Notes: generated by a model not told the origin, from the sequence alone. DNA of 12,499 bases from an uncultured Nitrospinaceae bacterium (GCA_938073925.1 CALJGH010000068.1:1-12499), one strand, 5' to 3'; positions 1 to 6,858 are shown, numbered from the stretch's first letter. Translations and numbers: made by a program.

Positions 1-1095
1 AAACCACCATTTCAACTCGCCAACAGTCTGGTCAAACCTTTCACTCATTTTCCAATCCTTAACATGATATGGAGCTTCCATGAGAACCGGTTCGAACATA
101 ACAGCCAGGAGTGCCGGCACAGTGGGGCGGAGATCTTCAAGTTTTTCATCATCAAACCCTATAGCCAGTAAAAAGGAAAGGGGATCAATATTTTCATGAT
201 TCCTCAACGCCAGAATAATACGCAATAACGCCAACCGCATTTCTTTTGAAATTCCCAACACACTGCCAAAATCGTAAAAAATTAAAACAAAATAATCCTT
301 TTTAAATTGCCGAAAAGCCAGATTGGCGGGCTGTGGGTCGGCATGCACAAAACCATGACGGAACAGCATATGAAAATAATGTTCCAACAAAATCCGTCCC
401 ATCGCCTGTTTCTGAGCTGGCATCATGGTTTCGGCTTTGTCGAGTCCAAATCCCTCTTCCTTTGTTTGCACCAAAACATTGGGTTGACACAAACCTTCTA
501 TTACTTCTGGAATCAAAATTCTCTCTAATGGATGAATCAACTGCCGATACCGCATCTGATGTTTCATCTCTATGCCGTAATCGAGTTCCTCTTTTAAATT
601 ATCCCAAAATGCGTCACGGTAACCGTCCATTTTGAATCCCCATTTGGCAACCGGCCCGACTTTTGGCATCCATCCTATAATATCGAGTTCAGCTTCTACC
701 CCCTTTGCAATTTCAGGATATTGAACTTTTATCGCGACTTCCGTGTCATCTTTCAGTTTACCAAAATGCACTTGCCCCAACGAGGCCACCTTGGCTGATT
801 TATCCAGCTTCTTGAAAACAGTATCGAAGGGTTCTCCATATGCCTTATCAAGAAGTTCGGTCACTTCTTCATAAGGCATGGGAACAAGAGAATTGGTCAG
901 TGATTCTCGGAAGGACGGATCGTCCATGGTCATAAACTGACCGATTTTGGTAGGGAGGCCTCGAGACTTACCTAGTAATTGAACGAGGTATTGCTTGGCC
1001 CATTGACGTTGCTCATCAGAAGTCGATTTTTTGATCTGGCGTGCAGCCAGACCAAGCTTCAACAAATTGACACCTCGTTTAAAAAACTCTTTCAT
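1..1095 (-). CDS. UbiB/AarF/ABC1-family atypical protein kinase-like protein, partial (C-terminus beyond left edge)
   Basis: The frame is open from an ATG at 1095 down to base 1, giving 365 residues with the C-terminus missing. ABC1-family hallmarks appear in order: the KxGQ motif (KIGQ, residues 50-53), the ASLGQVH loop (104-110) standing in for the Ala-rich nucleotide loop, VAIKVQYP with the probable ATP-binding Lys123, HADPQPAN (251-258) as the catalytic loop, and DFG (275-277). Family knowledge: UbiB/Coq8 proteins are unorthodox ATPases/kinases that support ubiquinone or isoprenoid-lipid metabolism. The real substrate here is unknown, and no ubi genes are nearby to argue for UbiB itself. 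An in-frame TGA at 1111-1113 leaves ATG 1095 as the only sensible start; no clear Shine-Dalgarno precedes it. The N-terminus is short, with KxGQ already at residue 50. The gene lies 61 bp downstream of the M16 protease on the same strand and could be co-transcribed. The catalytic loop has Gln-Pro-Ala where HADPHPGN is usual. Confidence 0.88.
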   Translation of the reverse strand, partial: MKEFFKRGVNLLKLGLAARQIKKSTSDEQRQWAKQYLVQLLGKSRGLPTKIGQFMTMDDPSFRESLTNSLVPMPYEEVTELLDKAYGEPFDTVFKKLDKSAKVASLGQVHFGKLKDDTEVAIKVQYPEIAKGVEAELDIIGWMPKVGPVAKWGFKMDGYRDAFWDNLKEELDYGIEMKHQMRYRQLIHPLERILIPEVIEGLCQPNVLVQTKEEGFGLDKAETMMPAQKQAMGRILLEHYFHMLFRHGFVHADPQPANLAFRQFKKDYFVLIFYDFGSVLGISKEMRLALLRIILALRNHENIDPLSFLLAIGFDDEKLEDLRPTVPALLAVMFEPVLMEAPYHVKDWKMSERFDQTVGELKWWF

Positions 1096-1156
1096 GCAAC
1101 CAAGAGTATCTCATTAAAAACGATTTTCAATCATGAAGGTATATATTTCTAAAAAA

Positions 1157-3964
1157 TCAATGACCCTTGGTATCACTCAATTCTTTGTTAAATTGGCTTA
1201 CCTCGCTTATAACTCCTGGCGGCGCCTTTGCATCACTACCCTTGGCACGCATCAAAACTTCAAGTCGCGGTGTACTAGAATCCAAAAACACTTTCTTAGC
1301 TGTGTGAAGTACGTCCTTTTTCTTTACAGATTTAACCGCTTTGATGAGCTTCTTTTTGTAGCTAAAATTGCCCTTTTCATCGACAGCAAGACCATATAAA
1401 TCTCCCAAAACTGCGCCAATGCTATCCCCCTCCTTTTCTAAACCAACTATCAAAGCCTCACGATGACGTTCATATTCTTCATCTGTTAATTTTGAAAAAA
1501 GTTTTTCAGTACTCGCCATCCAGGCGTTGACCCGTTTACTCATTTCAAAGGGTTCATGGGTGGAAGACTGAATGACCATCCGAAAAAATACACGGTCCTC
1601 CATTCTTTGTTGAAAGCTCCAAACTATATATCCCAACTGCTGATTGGTTCGCATTTGAGTATAAAAATCACTTTCGACAATTGAGGCGAGCATTGAAACT
1701 TGCGCCAAAAGCTCTGGGCTTTTATCGCCAATTTGAATTGCATAAGCCAAAGAATTATTATTATCTTCAACTTCACGAGAAAATCGAAAACTCTTCGGCA
1801 AGCTCTTTACCACCTGCTCATATCGTTCTTCTTCTGGCAAAGGCTTACTTCCTAATGAATCCAAAAGAAGTTTTGTACTTTCAATGGCCTTAGCATCACT
1901 GTAGTTACCGTGAACCATTCCGGTTACAAAAACTTTTTCATAAAGTTTTTTCGCATAAGCCTGAACATCTTTTAGCTTTAAAGGTAGCAATGCTTCCAAT
2001 TTTTGCTCTTCGGTGTACTGCTCATCTAACAACATCAACCAATTGTAATAACCGCCACGAGCATAAGCCTGACCGAGTTTGCGATTCTTTAAACCACGCA
2101 CCATGGCTTCTTTGATATTGCCAAACTTTTGCGCATCGATTTTTATTTCCATCAAATTGCGAGTCACCAGTTTCAATAAATCTGCAATTCGTTCTGAGTA
2201 TCCGCCTATGGTAAGAACCACCCCCTTTTTGCCAGTAGAAAGAGAATAGGATAACCCTGCCATCTTGATCGGATAAACCAGTTCGTTCAATCCTTCCCGA
2301 ACGGCTGCCTCATACAACTTAGCAAGCTGATAATTTTTAGGACTACGATAGGTGTGTGGTGTTTCTATCTGGTAAGTCAAATAAACCTTTGGTTGTTTGA
2401 ATCGTTGGTCGTATTTAAACCAAACTTTCGCCAGTCCATCGTCTCGTATCAGGTGAGGATCTTCATCAATCAATTTTAAATTGTAAGGTATGAATTCGTT
2501 CTTCTTGGGATAAAATGTACCATTCAATTTGACAGGAGTTACAAGTTTCGTAAATGATTTACCCTTTATTTTACGTAATGAATATTCTGAATCGTAGTAA
2601 GGGGCTTTTTTATCAAACTCTGCAGAATTATGGCTGAGAACCACCATTGAGTTTTCTGGGACCAACGTTTCTAGAACAGCCTTATACGCCTTTGGATCAT
2701 ACTCGGTTAGTAGAAAAGGCATTTTTTCGATTTCACTCAAAGCATAATCATGCATTAAAGCCGACTTACTAGCTATGAACCCCATACCTTCATCTGGATT
2801 CTTCCAGTCAAAGTTTATTTGTGCCATAACCTGAGCTTGCTCGAAAGTATATTTTTCAATTCCATGCTTTCGCACCATTTCAATATACGCAAATACCATT
2901 TCCAAAATACGGTTGTATTCCTTCAGACCCTTTTCTGTCAAAGAAATGCTAATACCAAATGAATTGATGTTTGGATGACTACTACCACCCCCTGCGCTCA
3001 ACCCTAAAACTAGCCCTTCTTCCTTTAGTTTAGATAGCAGTGATCCCTTGCCTTCATAACCCAGAACTGAACCCACTACGGAGGCAGGCTTGCTGGCTTT
3101 ATGATCTAACAGTCGAATGGTGGGGAAATCAATTTCCAGAGAGCGCACATCTTTAATGGTTTTAATCGTCAATAGACGGTACTCATTTTTTAATCGCTTT
3201 CTAAACTCACTGGAAATTTCAGGAACCTTTACCGGGCGGTTTTCTATACTGGAAAAATATTTTTTGGCTTTTGCTTCAAGAATTTCAAGAGGAGCATTTG
3301 AAATCATCGCCAGTTTCATATTAGGGGCGGCATAATATTTTTCATAAAACTTAAGCAAATCAGGACGATTATCCCCAGCGAGAGTATTTTTATCTCCTGT
3401 CCCAAATTGAGTCAGCGGATGACCCGGTTCAGATACTAAGTTAGAAACAAAATTTCCTCTCCAGCCATCATTGAGTTTATTTTTTTCGTGTTCATTGTTA
3501 ACCGCATTGACTTCCCTCTCTGCATACGTCTTATCGAAAAGAGGAGCCTTGAAGAAATCACTGAAGCGATCCAAGGACTCATCAAATCCTTCATGTGATA
3601 CCTGAAAAAAATAATTCGTCATATTGCCTGCAGTGTATGCATTACTTGCACCTGAATGTTCATCCAGATATTTTTTATAGGAACCCACTTCAGGGTATTT
3701 TTGAGTACCTAAAAACAGCATATGTTCCAGATAGTGGGCCAGCCCTTGCTTTTGTTTAGGGTCATGCAAATGTCCAATCCCAACCGACAAAGCCGCTGCA
3801 CTGCGATGAACATCAGGATCTGAAACCAGAAAAACATCTAATCCATTTTCAAGTGTCAGGGTTTTTATTACCCGTTTGTCACCTTTTACAGCTTCTGCCG
3901 TGGCAACAAACAAAGCCAGAAAAAAGATTGCAACCCATATAGCTCTTTTATATTTATGAACCAC
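1157..3964 (-). CDS. Exported M16A zinc metalloprotease (insulinase/pitrilysin-like)
   Basis: A 935-residue protein matching the four-domain layout and length of pitrilysin and insulin-degrading enzyme. The inverted zinc motif HYLEH is at 77-81 (ligands His77 and His81, catalytic Glu80). The third ligand is Glu158 within NNEHEK, 77 residues after His81, the same spacing as I recall for insulin-degrading enzyme and pitrilysin. The C-terminal half keeps the substrate-positioning Arg/Tyr pair in MRTNQQLGYIV (Arg772, Tyr779). A signal peptide is evident: basic MVHKYKR, a hydrophobic stretch at about residues 8-22, then Ala-Glu-Ala before Val26 as a likely signal peptidase I site. The inferred location is the periplasm, degrading small peptides. 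The start is GTG: an in-frame TAA lies just upstream (3980-3982), and GGAGGT sits 4 nt before the GTG. The next minus-strand gene is the ABC1-like kinase 61 bp downstream. The exact substrate cannot be read from sequence; ptrA is the nearest well-known relative. Confidence 0.93.
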   Translation of the reverse strand: MVHKYKRAIWVAIFFLALFVATAEAVKGDKRVIKTLTLENGLDVFLVSDPDVHRSAAALSVGIGHLHDPKQKQGLAHYLEHMLFLGTQKYPEVGSYKKYLDEHSGASNAYTAGNMTNYFFQVSHEGFDESLDRFSDFFKAPLFDKTYAEREVNAVNNEHEKNKLNDGWRGNFVSNLVSEPGHPLTQFGTGDKNTLAGDNRPDLLKFYEKYYAAPNMKLAMISNAPLEILEAKAKKYFSSIENRPVKVPEISSEFRKRLKNEYRLLTIKTIKDVRSLEIDFPTIRLLDHKASKPASVVGSVLGYEGKGSLLSKLKEEGLVLGLSAGGGSSHPNINSFGISISLTEKGLKEYNRILEMVFAYIEMVRKHGIEKYTFEQAQVMAQINFDWKNPDEGMGFIASKSALMHDYALSEIEKMPFLLTEYDPKAYKAVLETLVPENSMVVLSHNSAEFDKKAPYYDSEYSLRKIKGKSFTKLVTPVKLNGTFYPKKNEFIPYNLKLIDEDPHLIRDDGLAKVWFKYDQRFKQPKVYLTYQIETPHTYRSPKNYQLAKLYEAAVREGLNELVYPIKMAGLSYSLSTGKKGVVLTIGGYSERIADLLKLVTRNLMEIKIDAQKFGNIKEAMVRGLKNRKLGQAYARGGYYNWLMLLDEQYTEEQKLEALLPLKLKDVQAYAKKLYEKVFVTGMVHGNYSDAKAIESTKLLLDSLGSKPLPEEERYEQVVKSLPKSFRFSREVEDNNNSLAYAIQIGDKSPELLAQVSMLASIVESDFYTQMRTNQQLGYIVWSFQQRMEDRVFFRMVIQSSTHEPFEMSKRVNAWMASTEKLFSKLTDEEYERHREALIVGLEKEGDSIGAVLGDLYGLAVDEKGNFSYKKKLIKAVKSVKKKDVLHTAKKVFLDSSTPRLEVLMRAKGSDAKAPPGVISEVSQFNKELSDTKGH

Positions 3965-3968
3965 ACTT

Positions 3969-3974
3969 ACCTCC
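3969..3974 (-). promoter_or_regulatory. Shine-Dalgarno GGAGGT for the M16 protease
   Basis: On the minus strand GGAGGT followed by AAGT leads into the GTG at 3964. The match to the 16S anti-SD is strong and the 4-nt gap is on the short side. It decides the start, because the frame closes with TAA a few codons upstream and no ATG is available. Confidence 0.8.
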
Positions 3975-4021
3975 GGAAATTATTTTTCAAATTAAGACTG
4001 TCTCAGCAAAATTACTACTCA

Positions 4022-4027
4022 ATTATA
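4022..4027 (-). promoter_or_regulatory. Candidate -10 box (TATAAT) for the M16 protease
   Basis: A perfect TATAAT reads on the minus strand about 57 bp before the GTG start, in an AT-rich segment. It would give a 5' UTR of about 50 nt containing the GGAGGT site. No good -35 hexamer is present at 16-18 bp upstream, so the assignment rests on the -10 match and position only. Confidence 0.35.
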
Positions 4028-4131
4028 TAGAGGTCTTCAAATAATTTTAGTTAATTTTTTTTAATCTGGAGTTACCAGGATAGTTCTTTGCAATCAGTAT
4101 GAAATGGTCGATCTCGGTAGGCACTTTCGTT

Positions 4132-4229
4132 ATTTTGAGACTTTTTACCAGGGAGAAAGAAAATACTCGTTTGAGAAAGCTGATTGTTGATTTGTCATTG
4201 GACAAAGCGATTCTGAAGGAAGTGATTAA
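4132..4229 (+). pseudogene. Remnant of IS3-family transposase OrfA (C-terminal end)
   Basis: In the plus frame running from about 4132 to the TAA at 4227-4229, the translation includes RLFTREKENTRLRKLIVDLS followed by LDKAILKEVIK and a stop. This resembles the C-terminal coiled-coil of IS3-group OrfA proteins, whose usual form is RLKxLExEN-RLRKLIVDLSLDK-ILKEV. No start codon and no N-terminal helix-turn-helix domain remain. A short upstream piece in another frame (about 4091-4110, NQYEMVD) may be a frameshifted relic of the NQYGGM segment. After the stop, KRRM could be a trace of the OrfB start. Intact OrfB, inverted repeats and target duplications were not found. The fragment is antisense to the flanking genes and sits between the transporter stop (4255) and the protease promoter region. 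Read as decayed, not functional. Confidence 0.6.
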
Positions 4230-4254
4230 ATAAAAGCGAAGAATGATATCAATA

Positions 4255-5163
4255 TTAATAATGGCCCATAAGAAAAACACCTGCCAGTATTAACCCTCCA
4301 GCTAACAAACGCTGTTTGCCAAGAGGTTCCCCTAATTTCCAACAACCCCAGTAAACAACCATTAAAACGCTCACCTGTCTCAGGGAGACTACCGCGCTCA
4401 CCGGTTCAAATTGCAGTACAACACAAATCAGACCATACGACCCCAGAGTAGCCACTGCAGCTAATAAACCCTTCAGCCACTCTTCTTTCCATAGATCCAG
4501 AATGTCAGTTTTTGTATGATTGGAAAATAGGTATAAATTACACAGGATGAAGCCAATCGTCGCTTCCATAAAAAAGAAGGCCGCTCCATTTAGGAAAGGT
4601 TGATCAGGCCAATGGATATGAAAAAGATCCATGCTCTTTTTATCAACCAGACTGTAGCTGACCACCATGATCAATGTATAAAATGCCCAGCGCAAGTCAT
4701 TATGCTGAATCGCCTGCCATAAATTTTTGAATCCGCGAATCAGGTGACCATCGAAATGCAGGATATAAATAGCCGTTACAATTATAATGATGGCGATGAG
4801 GGTTAAATAGTCTACCTTTTCCCCCAATAAAAACCAGGCAAAAGCAGGAACAAAAACAGGGGCCGATCGGGCTATTGGGTAGACATAAGAGATATCCTGA
4901 GTTTTATAGGCACGAGAGAGACATAAGATATAAACACCGTGAAGGATTCCCGACACAGCCCCCCAAAAGAATAATTCGCGATTCCAGATGGACGGTCCTA
5001 TCCAAGTCAGGGCAACGATTCCCATGAATATGACCCACACACCTTTGAGTCCCGAAAAGAACTGGGAATTTTTACTGGTCTGGGTCAATATGTTCCAGAA
5101 AGAATGCAGGATACTAGAAAAAAAGATTAGACTGATGTTCTCAATAGACAATATGAATTCCAA
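4255..5163 (-). CDS. EamA-family (DMT superfamily) inner-membrane transporter
   Basis: A 302-residue very hydrophobic protein with about ten transmembrane helices in two EamA-like halves, at roughly residues 8-26, 40-57, 64-83, 97-114, 118-136, 158-174, 192-213, 230-250, 255-276 and 285-300. The first half carries CLSRAYKTQDISYVYPIARS and then LLGE (112-115). The second half carries the matching FEPVSAVVSLRQVSVL and KLGEP segments (252-280). This duplicated pattern and the length are typical of drug/metabolite transporters. The substrate cannot be inferred. The longest start is a TTG at 5163 with no Shine-Dalgarno. A second TTG at 5151 has GGAA 6 nt upstream and gives a 298-residue protein starting MSIENISL, equally compatible with the family. 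The VOC gene diverges only 5 bp away. The protease follows downstream on the same strand after 290 bp. Confidence 0.87.
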   Translation of the reverse strand: MEFILSIENISLIFFSSILHSFWNILTQTSKNSQFFSGLKGVWVIFMGIVALTWIGPSIWNRELFFWGAVSGILHGVYILCLSRAYKTQDISYVYPIARSAPVFVPAFAWFLLGEKVDYLTLIAIIIIVTAIYILHFDGHLIRGFKNLWQAIQHNDLRWAFYTLIMVVSYSLVDKKSMDLFHIHWPDQPFLNGAAFFFMEATIGFILCNLYLFSNHTKTDILDLWKEEWLKGLLAAVATLGSYGLICVVLQFEPVSAVVSLRQVSVLMVVYWGCWKLGEPLGKQRLLAGGLILAGVFLMGHY

Positions 5164-5168
5164 ATAAA

Positions 5169-5513
5169 ATGATGATAATTGCTTTTGTTTCTTATTCCGT
5201 TGCCGATCTAGACAGTGCTGTCGAATTTTACCAAAAGGTTTTAGAAATTGAACCTTTGTTTCATAGAGAAGATTGGGCTGAATTCAAACTTGAGGGCCAG
5301 AGGTTCGCGTTAAAAAAGGAAACCTTACTACAAACCGAGTGTACGGGTGCCATAGTTTATTTCATGGCTAAACCAATACAAATTTTTATAGACCGCTTAG
5401 AAGGATTTGGTACCAAAATTGTGGGGACCGTTGAAACACATTCTTATGGCAAGCTGGCGCGATTCAAAGACCCAGAAGGTAATATTTTCGGTCTCTATGA
5501 ACCACCAGAATAA
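5169..5513 (+). CDS. Small VOC-superfamily (glyoxalase/bleomycin-resistance/dioxygenase fold) protein
   Basis: A 114-residue protein, the length of a single two-module VOC domain. Module 1 is the segment IAFVSYSVADLDSAVEFYQK (4-23) followed by strands to about residue 50. Module 2 runs from AIVYFM (61-66) to the hallmark FKDPEGNIFGLYEP (99-112). Glu111 sits at the classical C-terminal metal-ligand position. The usual histidine near the start of module 1 is not present (FVSYSV), so the metal site looks incomplete and the activity cannot be named. ATG at 5169 and ATG at 5172 are both possible starts; neither has a Shine-Dalgarno. It is divergent from the DMT transporter (5 bp apart) and 55 bp upstream of moaC on the same strand. 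No functional link to molybdopterin synthesis is evident. Confidence 0.82.
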   Translation: MMIIAFVSYSVADLDSAVEFYQKVLEIEPLFHREDWAEFKLEGQRFALKKETLLQTECTGAIVYFMAKPIQIFIDRLEGFGTKIVGTVETHSYGKLARFKDPEGNIFGLYEPPE

Positions 5514-5530
5514 TTTTCATTCTATAACGG

Positions 5531-5560
5531 TTGCCCCATTTACTTTAATTAAGGTACAAT
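5531..5560 (+). promoter_or_regulatory. Candidate sigma70-type promoter for moaCDE
   Basis: TTGCCC (5531-5536) and TACAAT (5555-5560) are separated by 18 bp between the VOC stop and the moaC ATG at 5569. Transcription starting about 7-9 nt after the -10 box would begin at or within 2 nt of the ATG, implying a leaderless or nearly leaderless message. The only purine-rich SD-like string, AAGGT at 5551-5555, lies 13 nt from the ATG and partly inside the -10 box. Confidence 0.5.
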
Positions 5561-5568
5561 AATTTTAC

Positions 5569-6078
5569 ATGAATAATCCATTAACACATTTCAATGAAGA
5601 GGGCCGCGCGCGTATGGTAGATGTTTCCGATAAGGGCATCACCTCCCGCAAAGCAATAGCCACAGGGGAAATATATCTACAACCCGAAACCCTTCGCCTT
5701 ATTAATGAAGGACAGATTAAAAAAGGCGATGTTCTCGCCGTAGCCCAAGTCGCCGGTATCATGGGAGCAAAAAAATCCCATGAGATTATCCCCATGTGTC
5801 ATCCGCTATTATTGACAGGAATAGATATCAGCTTTGAAAAAAATAATGAGCCTGATCCCAAAACCGGATTATGCTCTATTACCATCACCGGAACCGTAAA
5901 AGTGACTGGGCAAACTGGTGTTGAAATGGAAGCTTTGACAGCCGTGTCTACCGCCGCATTGACCATTTATGATATGTGCAAAGCCGTGGACCGAGGCATG
6001 TATTTCGATAAAATCGGATTGTTGCATAAGTCTGGTGGAAAATCCGGCACTTATGAAAAAGAAGGTGTGGGGCAATGA
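5569..6078 (+). CDS. moaC: Cyclic pyranopterin monophosphate synthase MoaC
   Basis: A 169-residue protein, close to the family norm of about 160. MoaC converts 3',8-cH2GTP, the MoaA product, to cyclic pyranopterin monophosphate in molybdenum cofactor synthesis in the cytosol. Family motifs are all visible: MVDVSDK (16-22), KGDVLAVAQVAGIMGAKKSH (52-71), IPMCHPLLL (74-82), GQTGVEMEALTAVSTAALTI (114-133), YDMCKAVDRGM (134-144) and LLHKSGGKSG (151-160). Catalytic residues of the E. coli enzyme align with Lys52, His78, Asp135 and Lys138. An extra stretch of about six residues near 91-100 relative to E. coli sits in a loop. The stop TGA overlaps the moaD ATG (ATGA), so moaC and moaD are translationally coupled. 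There is no Shine-Dalgarno at normal distance. Confidence 0.97.
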   Translation: MNNPLTHFNEEGRARMVDVSDKGITSRKAIATGEIYLQPETLRLINEGQIKKGDVLAVAQVAGIMGAKKSHEIIPMCHPLLLTGIDISFEKNNEPDPKTGLCSITITGTVKVTGQTGVEMEALTAVSTAALTIYDMCKAVDRGMYFDKIGLLHKSGGKSGTYEKEGVGQ

Positions 6079-6326
6079 TCACAGTAAAGTATTTTGCCAG
6101 TCTGAAAGCCATTGCAGAAAAAGAAGAGGAACAAATTGAAGTTCAAAGTTCCATTTCTATGGACCAATTGAGCGATATCATTTCTAAAACATCCCCTAAA
6201 ATGGCTGATATCATCCGGGATAATAAAATAATGATCTCGGTCAATCAAGAAATGGCCGATGCCGATACCGTCATACATGATGGGGATGAAGTGGCATTTC
6301 TTCCACCTTTTTCTGGTGGATCTTAA
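6075..6326 (+). CDS. moaD: Molybdopterin synthase small subunit MoaD (sulfur carrier)
   Basis: An 83-residue ubiquitin-fold protein: MITVKYFASLKAIAEKEEEQ at the N-terminus and DGDEVAFLPPFSGG near the end, with the typical PPFSGG tail. MoaD is adenylated at its C-terminal glycine by MoeB, converted to a thiocarboxylate, and donates sulfur in MoaE. The unusual feature is a serine codon (TCT, 6321-6323) after the Gly81-Gly82 pair, so the encoded protein ends GGS. If translated as written, the glycine would need to be exposed by proteolysis, or the variant works differently. The gene overlaps moaC by 4 nt, with a purine-rich GAAGGTGTGGGG upstream serving as its ribosome site, and is followed by moaE after 16 nt. 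Confidence 0.93.
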   Translation: MITVKYFASLKAIAEKEEEQIEVQSSISMDQLSDIISKTSPKMADIIRDNKIMISVNQEMADADTVIHDGDEVAFLPPFSGGS

Positions 6327-6330
6327 AACT

Positions 6331-6336
6331 AAAGGT
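6331..6336 (+). promoter_or_regulatory. Shine-Dalgarno AAAGGT deciding the moaE start
   Basis: AAAGGT lies 6 nt before the ATG at 6343, in the 16-nt gap between moaD and moaE. It supports the short MoaE start over the upstream ATG inside moaD. Confidence 0.65.
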
Positions 6337-6342
6337 AACGTT

Positions 6343-6780
6343 ATGAGTACGACTACAGAATCTAAAATAAGAATCCAGCTTGAAAATTTTTCTGTTTCTG
6401 ATGAAATTGAAACCATGAAAAAAGTGTCGCGAAATATTGGTGGCATCACAACTTTTTTAGGCACGGGAAGAGAACTTTCCAAAGGGCAAAATATCGCCCA
6501 GCTTAATTTTGAGCATTATCCGAAGATGGCTGAAAAGAAACTGGAAGAAATCCGCCAACAGGCAATCAAAGATCACGGCATCATCGATATGAGTATAATT
6601 CACAGAATCGGGCCAATAGAAATTGGAGAAAATATTGTCCTCATCGTTGCCGTGGGAGAGCATCGTAAAGAAACATTTGTTGCCTGCGAATGGGCCATCG
6701 CAGAACTCAAACGTGTTACCCCTATCTGGAAAAGAGAAACCACGACCCACGGAGAGGTATGGGTTCAAGATACACCCTGA
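6343..6780 (+). CDS. moaE: Molybdopterin synthase catalytic (large) subunit MoaE
   Basis: A 145-residue protein from the ATG at 6343, which has AAAGGT (6331-6336) 6 nt upstream. A longer in-frame ATG at 6259 lies inside moaD and adds 28 residues with no family match, so it is rejected. MoaE motifs: GGITTFLGTGRE (33-44), LNFEHYPKMAEKKLEEI (54-70), IHRIGPIEIGE (86-96), VGEHRKETFVACEWAIAELK (104-123) and WKRETTTHGEVWV (129-141). Lys123 and Lys130 correspond in spacing to the active-site lysines 119 and 126 of E. coli MoaE. With MoaD it inserts the dithiolene sulfurs into cPMP to make molybdopterin. It is the third gene of the moaC-D-E unit; moaA, moaB and moeB are not in the window. Confidence 0.96.
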   Translation: MSTTTESKIRIQLENFSVSDEIETMKKVSRNIGGITTFLGTGRELSKGQNIAQLNFEHYPKMAEKKLEEIRQQAIKDHGIIDMSIIHRIGPIEIGENIVLIVAVGEHRKETFVACEWAIAELKRVTPIWKRETTTHGEVWVQDTP

Positions 6781-6818
6781 CTCATCTCTTTTTATCCTTC
6801 GTGTTCGTAGTACCAGGA

Positions 6819-6849
6819 TTTACACAACCAAAAAATAAAAATCTACAAT
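6819..6849 (+). promoter_or_regulatory. Candidate promoter of the addB-like gene (TTTACA ... TACAAT)
   Basis: TACAAT (6844-6849) ends 9 nt before the ATG at 6859. TTTACA (6819-6824) is the best -35 match, though with a long 19-bp spacer. The gap 6781-6858 contains no Shine-Dalgarno before the ATG. A start of transcription near the ATG is therefore suggested, as for moaC. Read-through from moaCDE is also possible, since I see no terminator hairpin in the gap. Confidence 0.35.
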
Positions 6850-6858
6850 GGCCCGCAT

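Larger units (their letters stand above)
3975..4254. other. Intergenic gap between the M16 protease and the DMT transporter
   Basis: The 290-bp gap (3965-4254) between two minus-strand genes holds the protease RBS, a candidate TATAAT promoter box near 4022-4027, and the IS3 OrfA relic on the opposite strand. A 77-codon minus-strand reading frame (4047-4280) spans it. It has no recognisable domain, runs antisense to the transposase relic and overlaps the transporter's end, so I do not call it a gene. I see no clear hairpin terminator. Confidence 0.6.

Noticed and set aside
307..635. Plus-strand reading frames of 73 and 100 codons near the left edge
   Set aside because: They are antisense to the ABC1-like kinase, including its catalytic loop region, and have no recognisable features.
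1096..1156. Possible separate promoter for the ABC1-like kinase (TTGAAA at 1125-1130, GATACT at 1105-1110 on minus)
   Set aside because: The spacer is only 14 bp and the -10 match is weak; read-through from the protease gene is as likely.
1133..1399. 88-codon plus-strand reading frame
   Set aside because: It lies antisense to the 3' end of the well-supported M16 protease and shows no domain; it is a shadow.
4047..4280. 77-codon minus-strand reading frame across the transporter/protease gap
   Set aside because: It overlaps the transporter's 3' end, has no recognisable domain and is antisense to the IS3 OrfA relic, which explains the sequence better.
5514..5568. Moco riboswitch or terminator before moaC
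   Set aside because: The 55-bp gap is too short for the known moco aptamer and shows no stable hairpin followed by a T-run.
6259..6342. N-terminal extension of MoaE from an upstream ATG
   Set aside because: These codons lie within moaD in another frame, give no MoaE-like sequence, and the ATG at 6343 has a proper Shine-Dalgarno.
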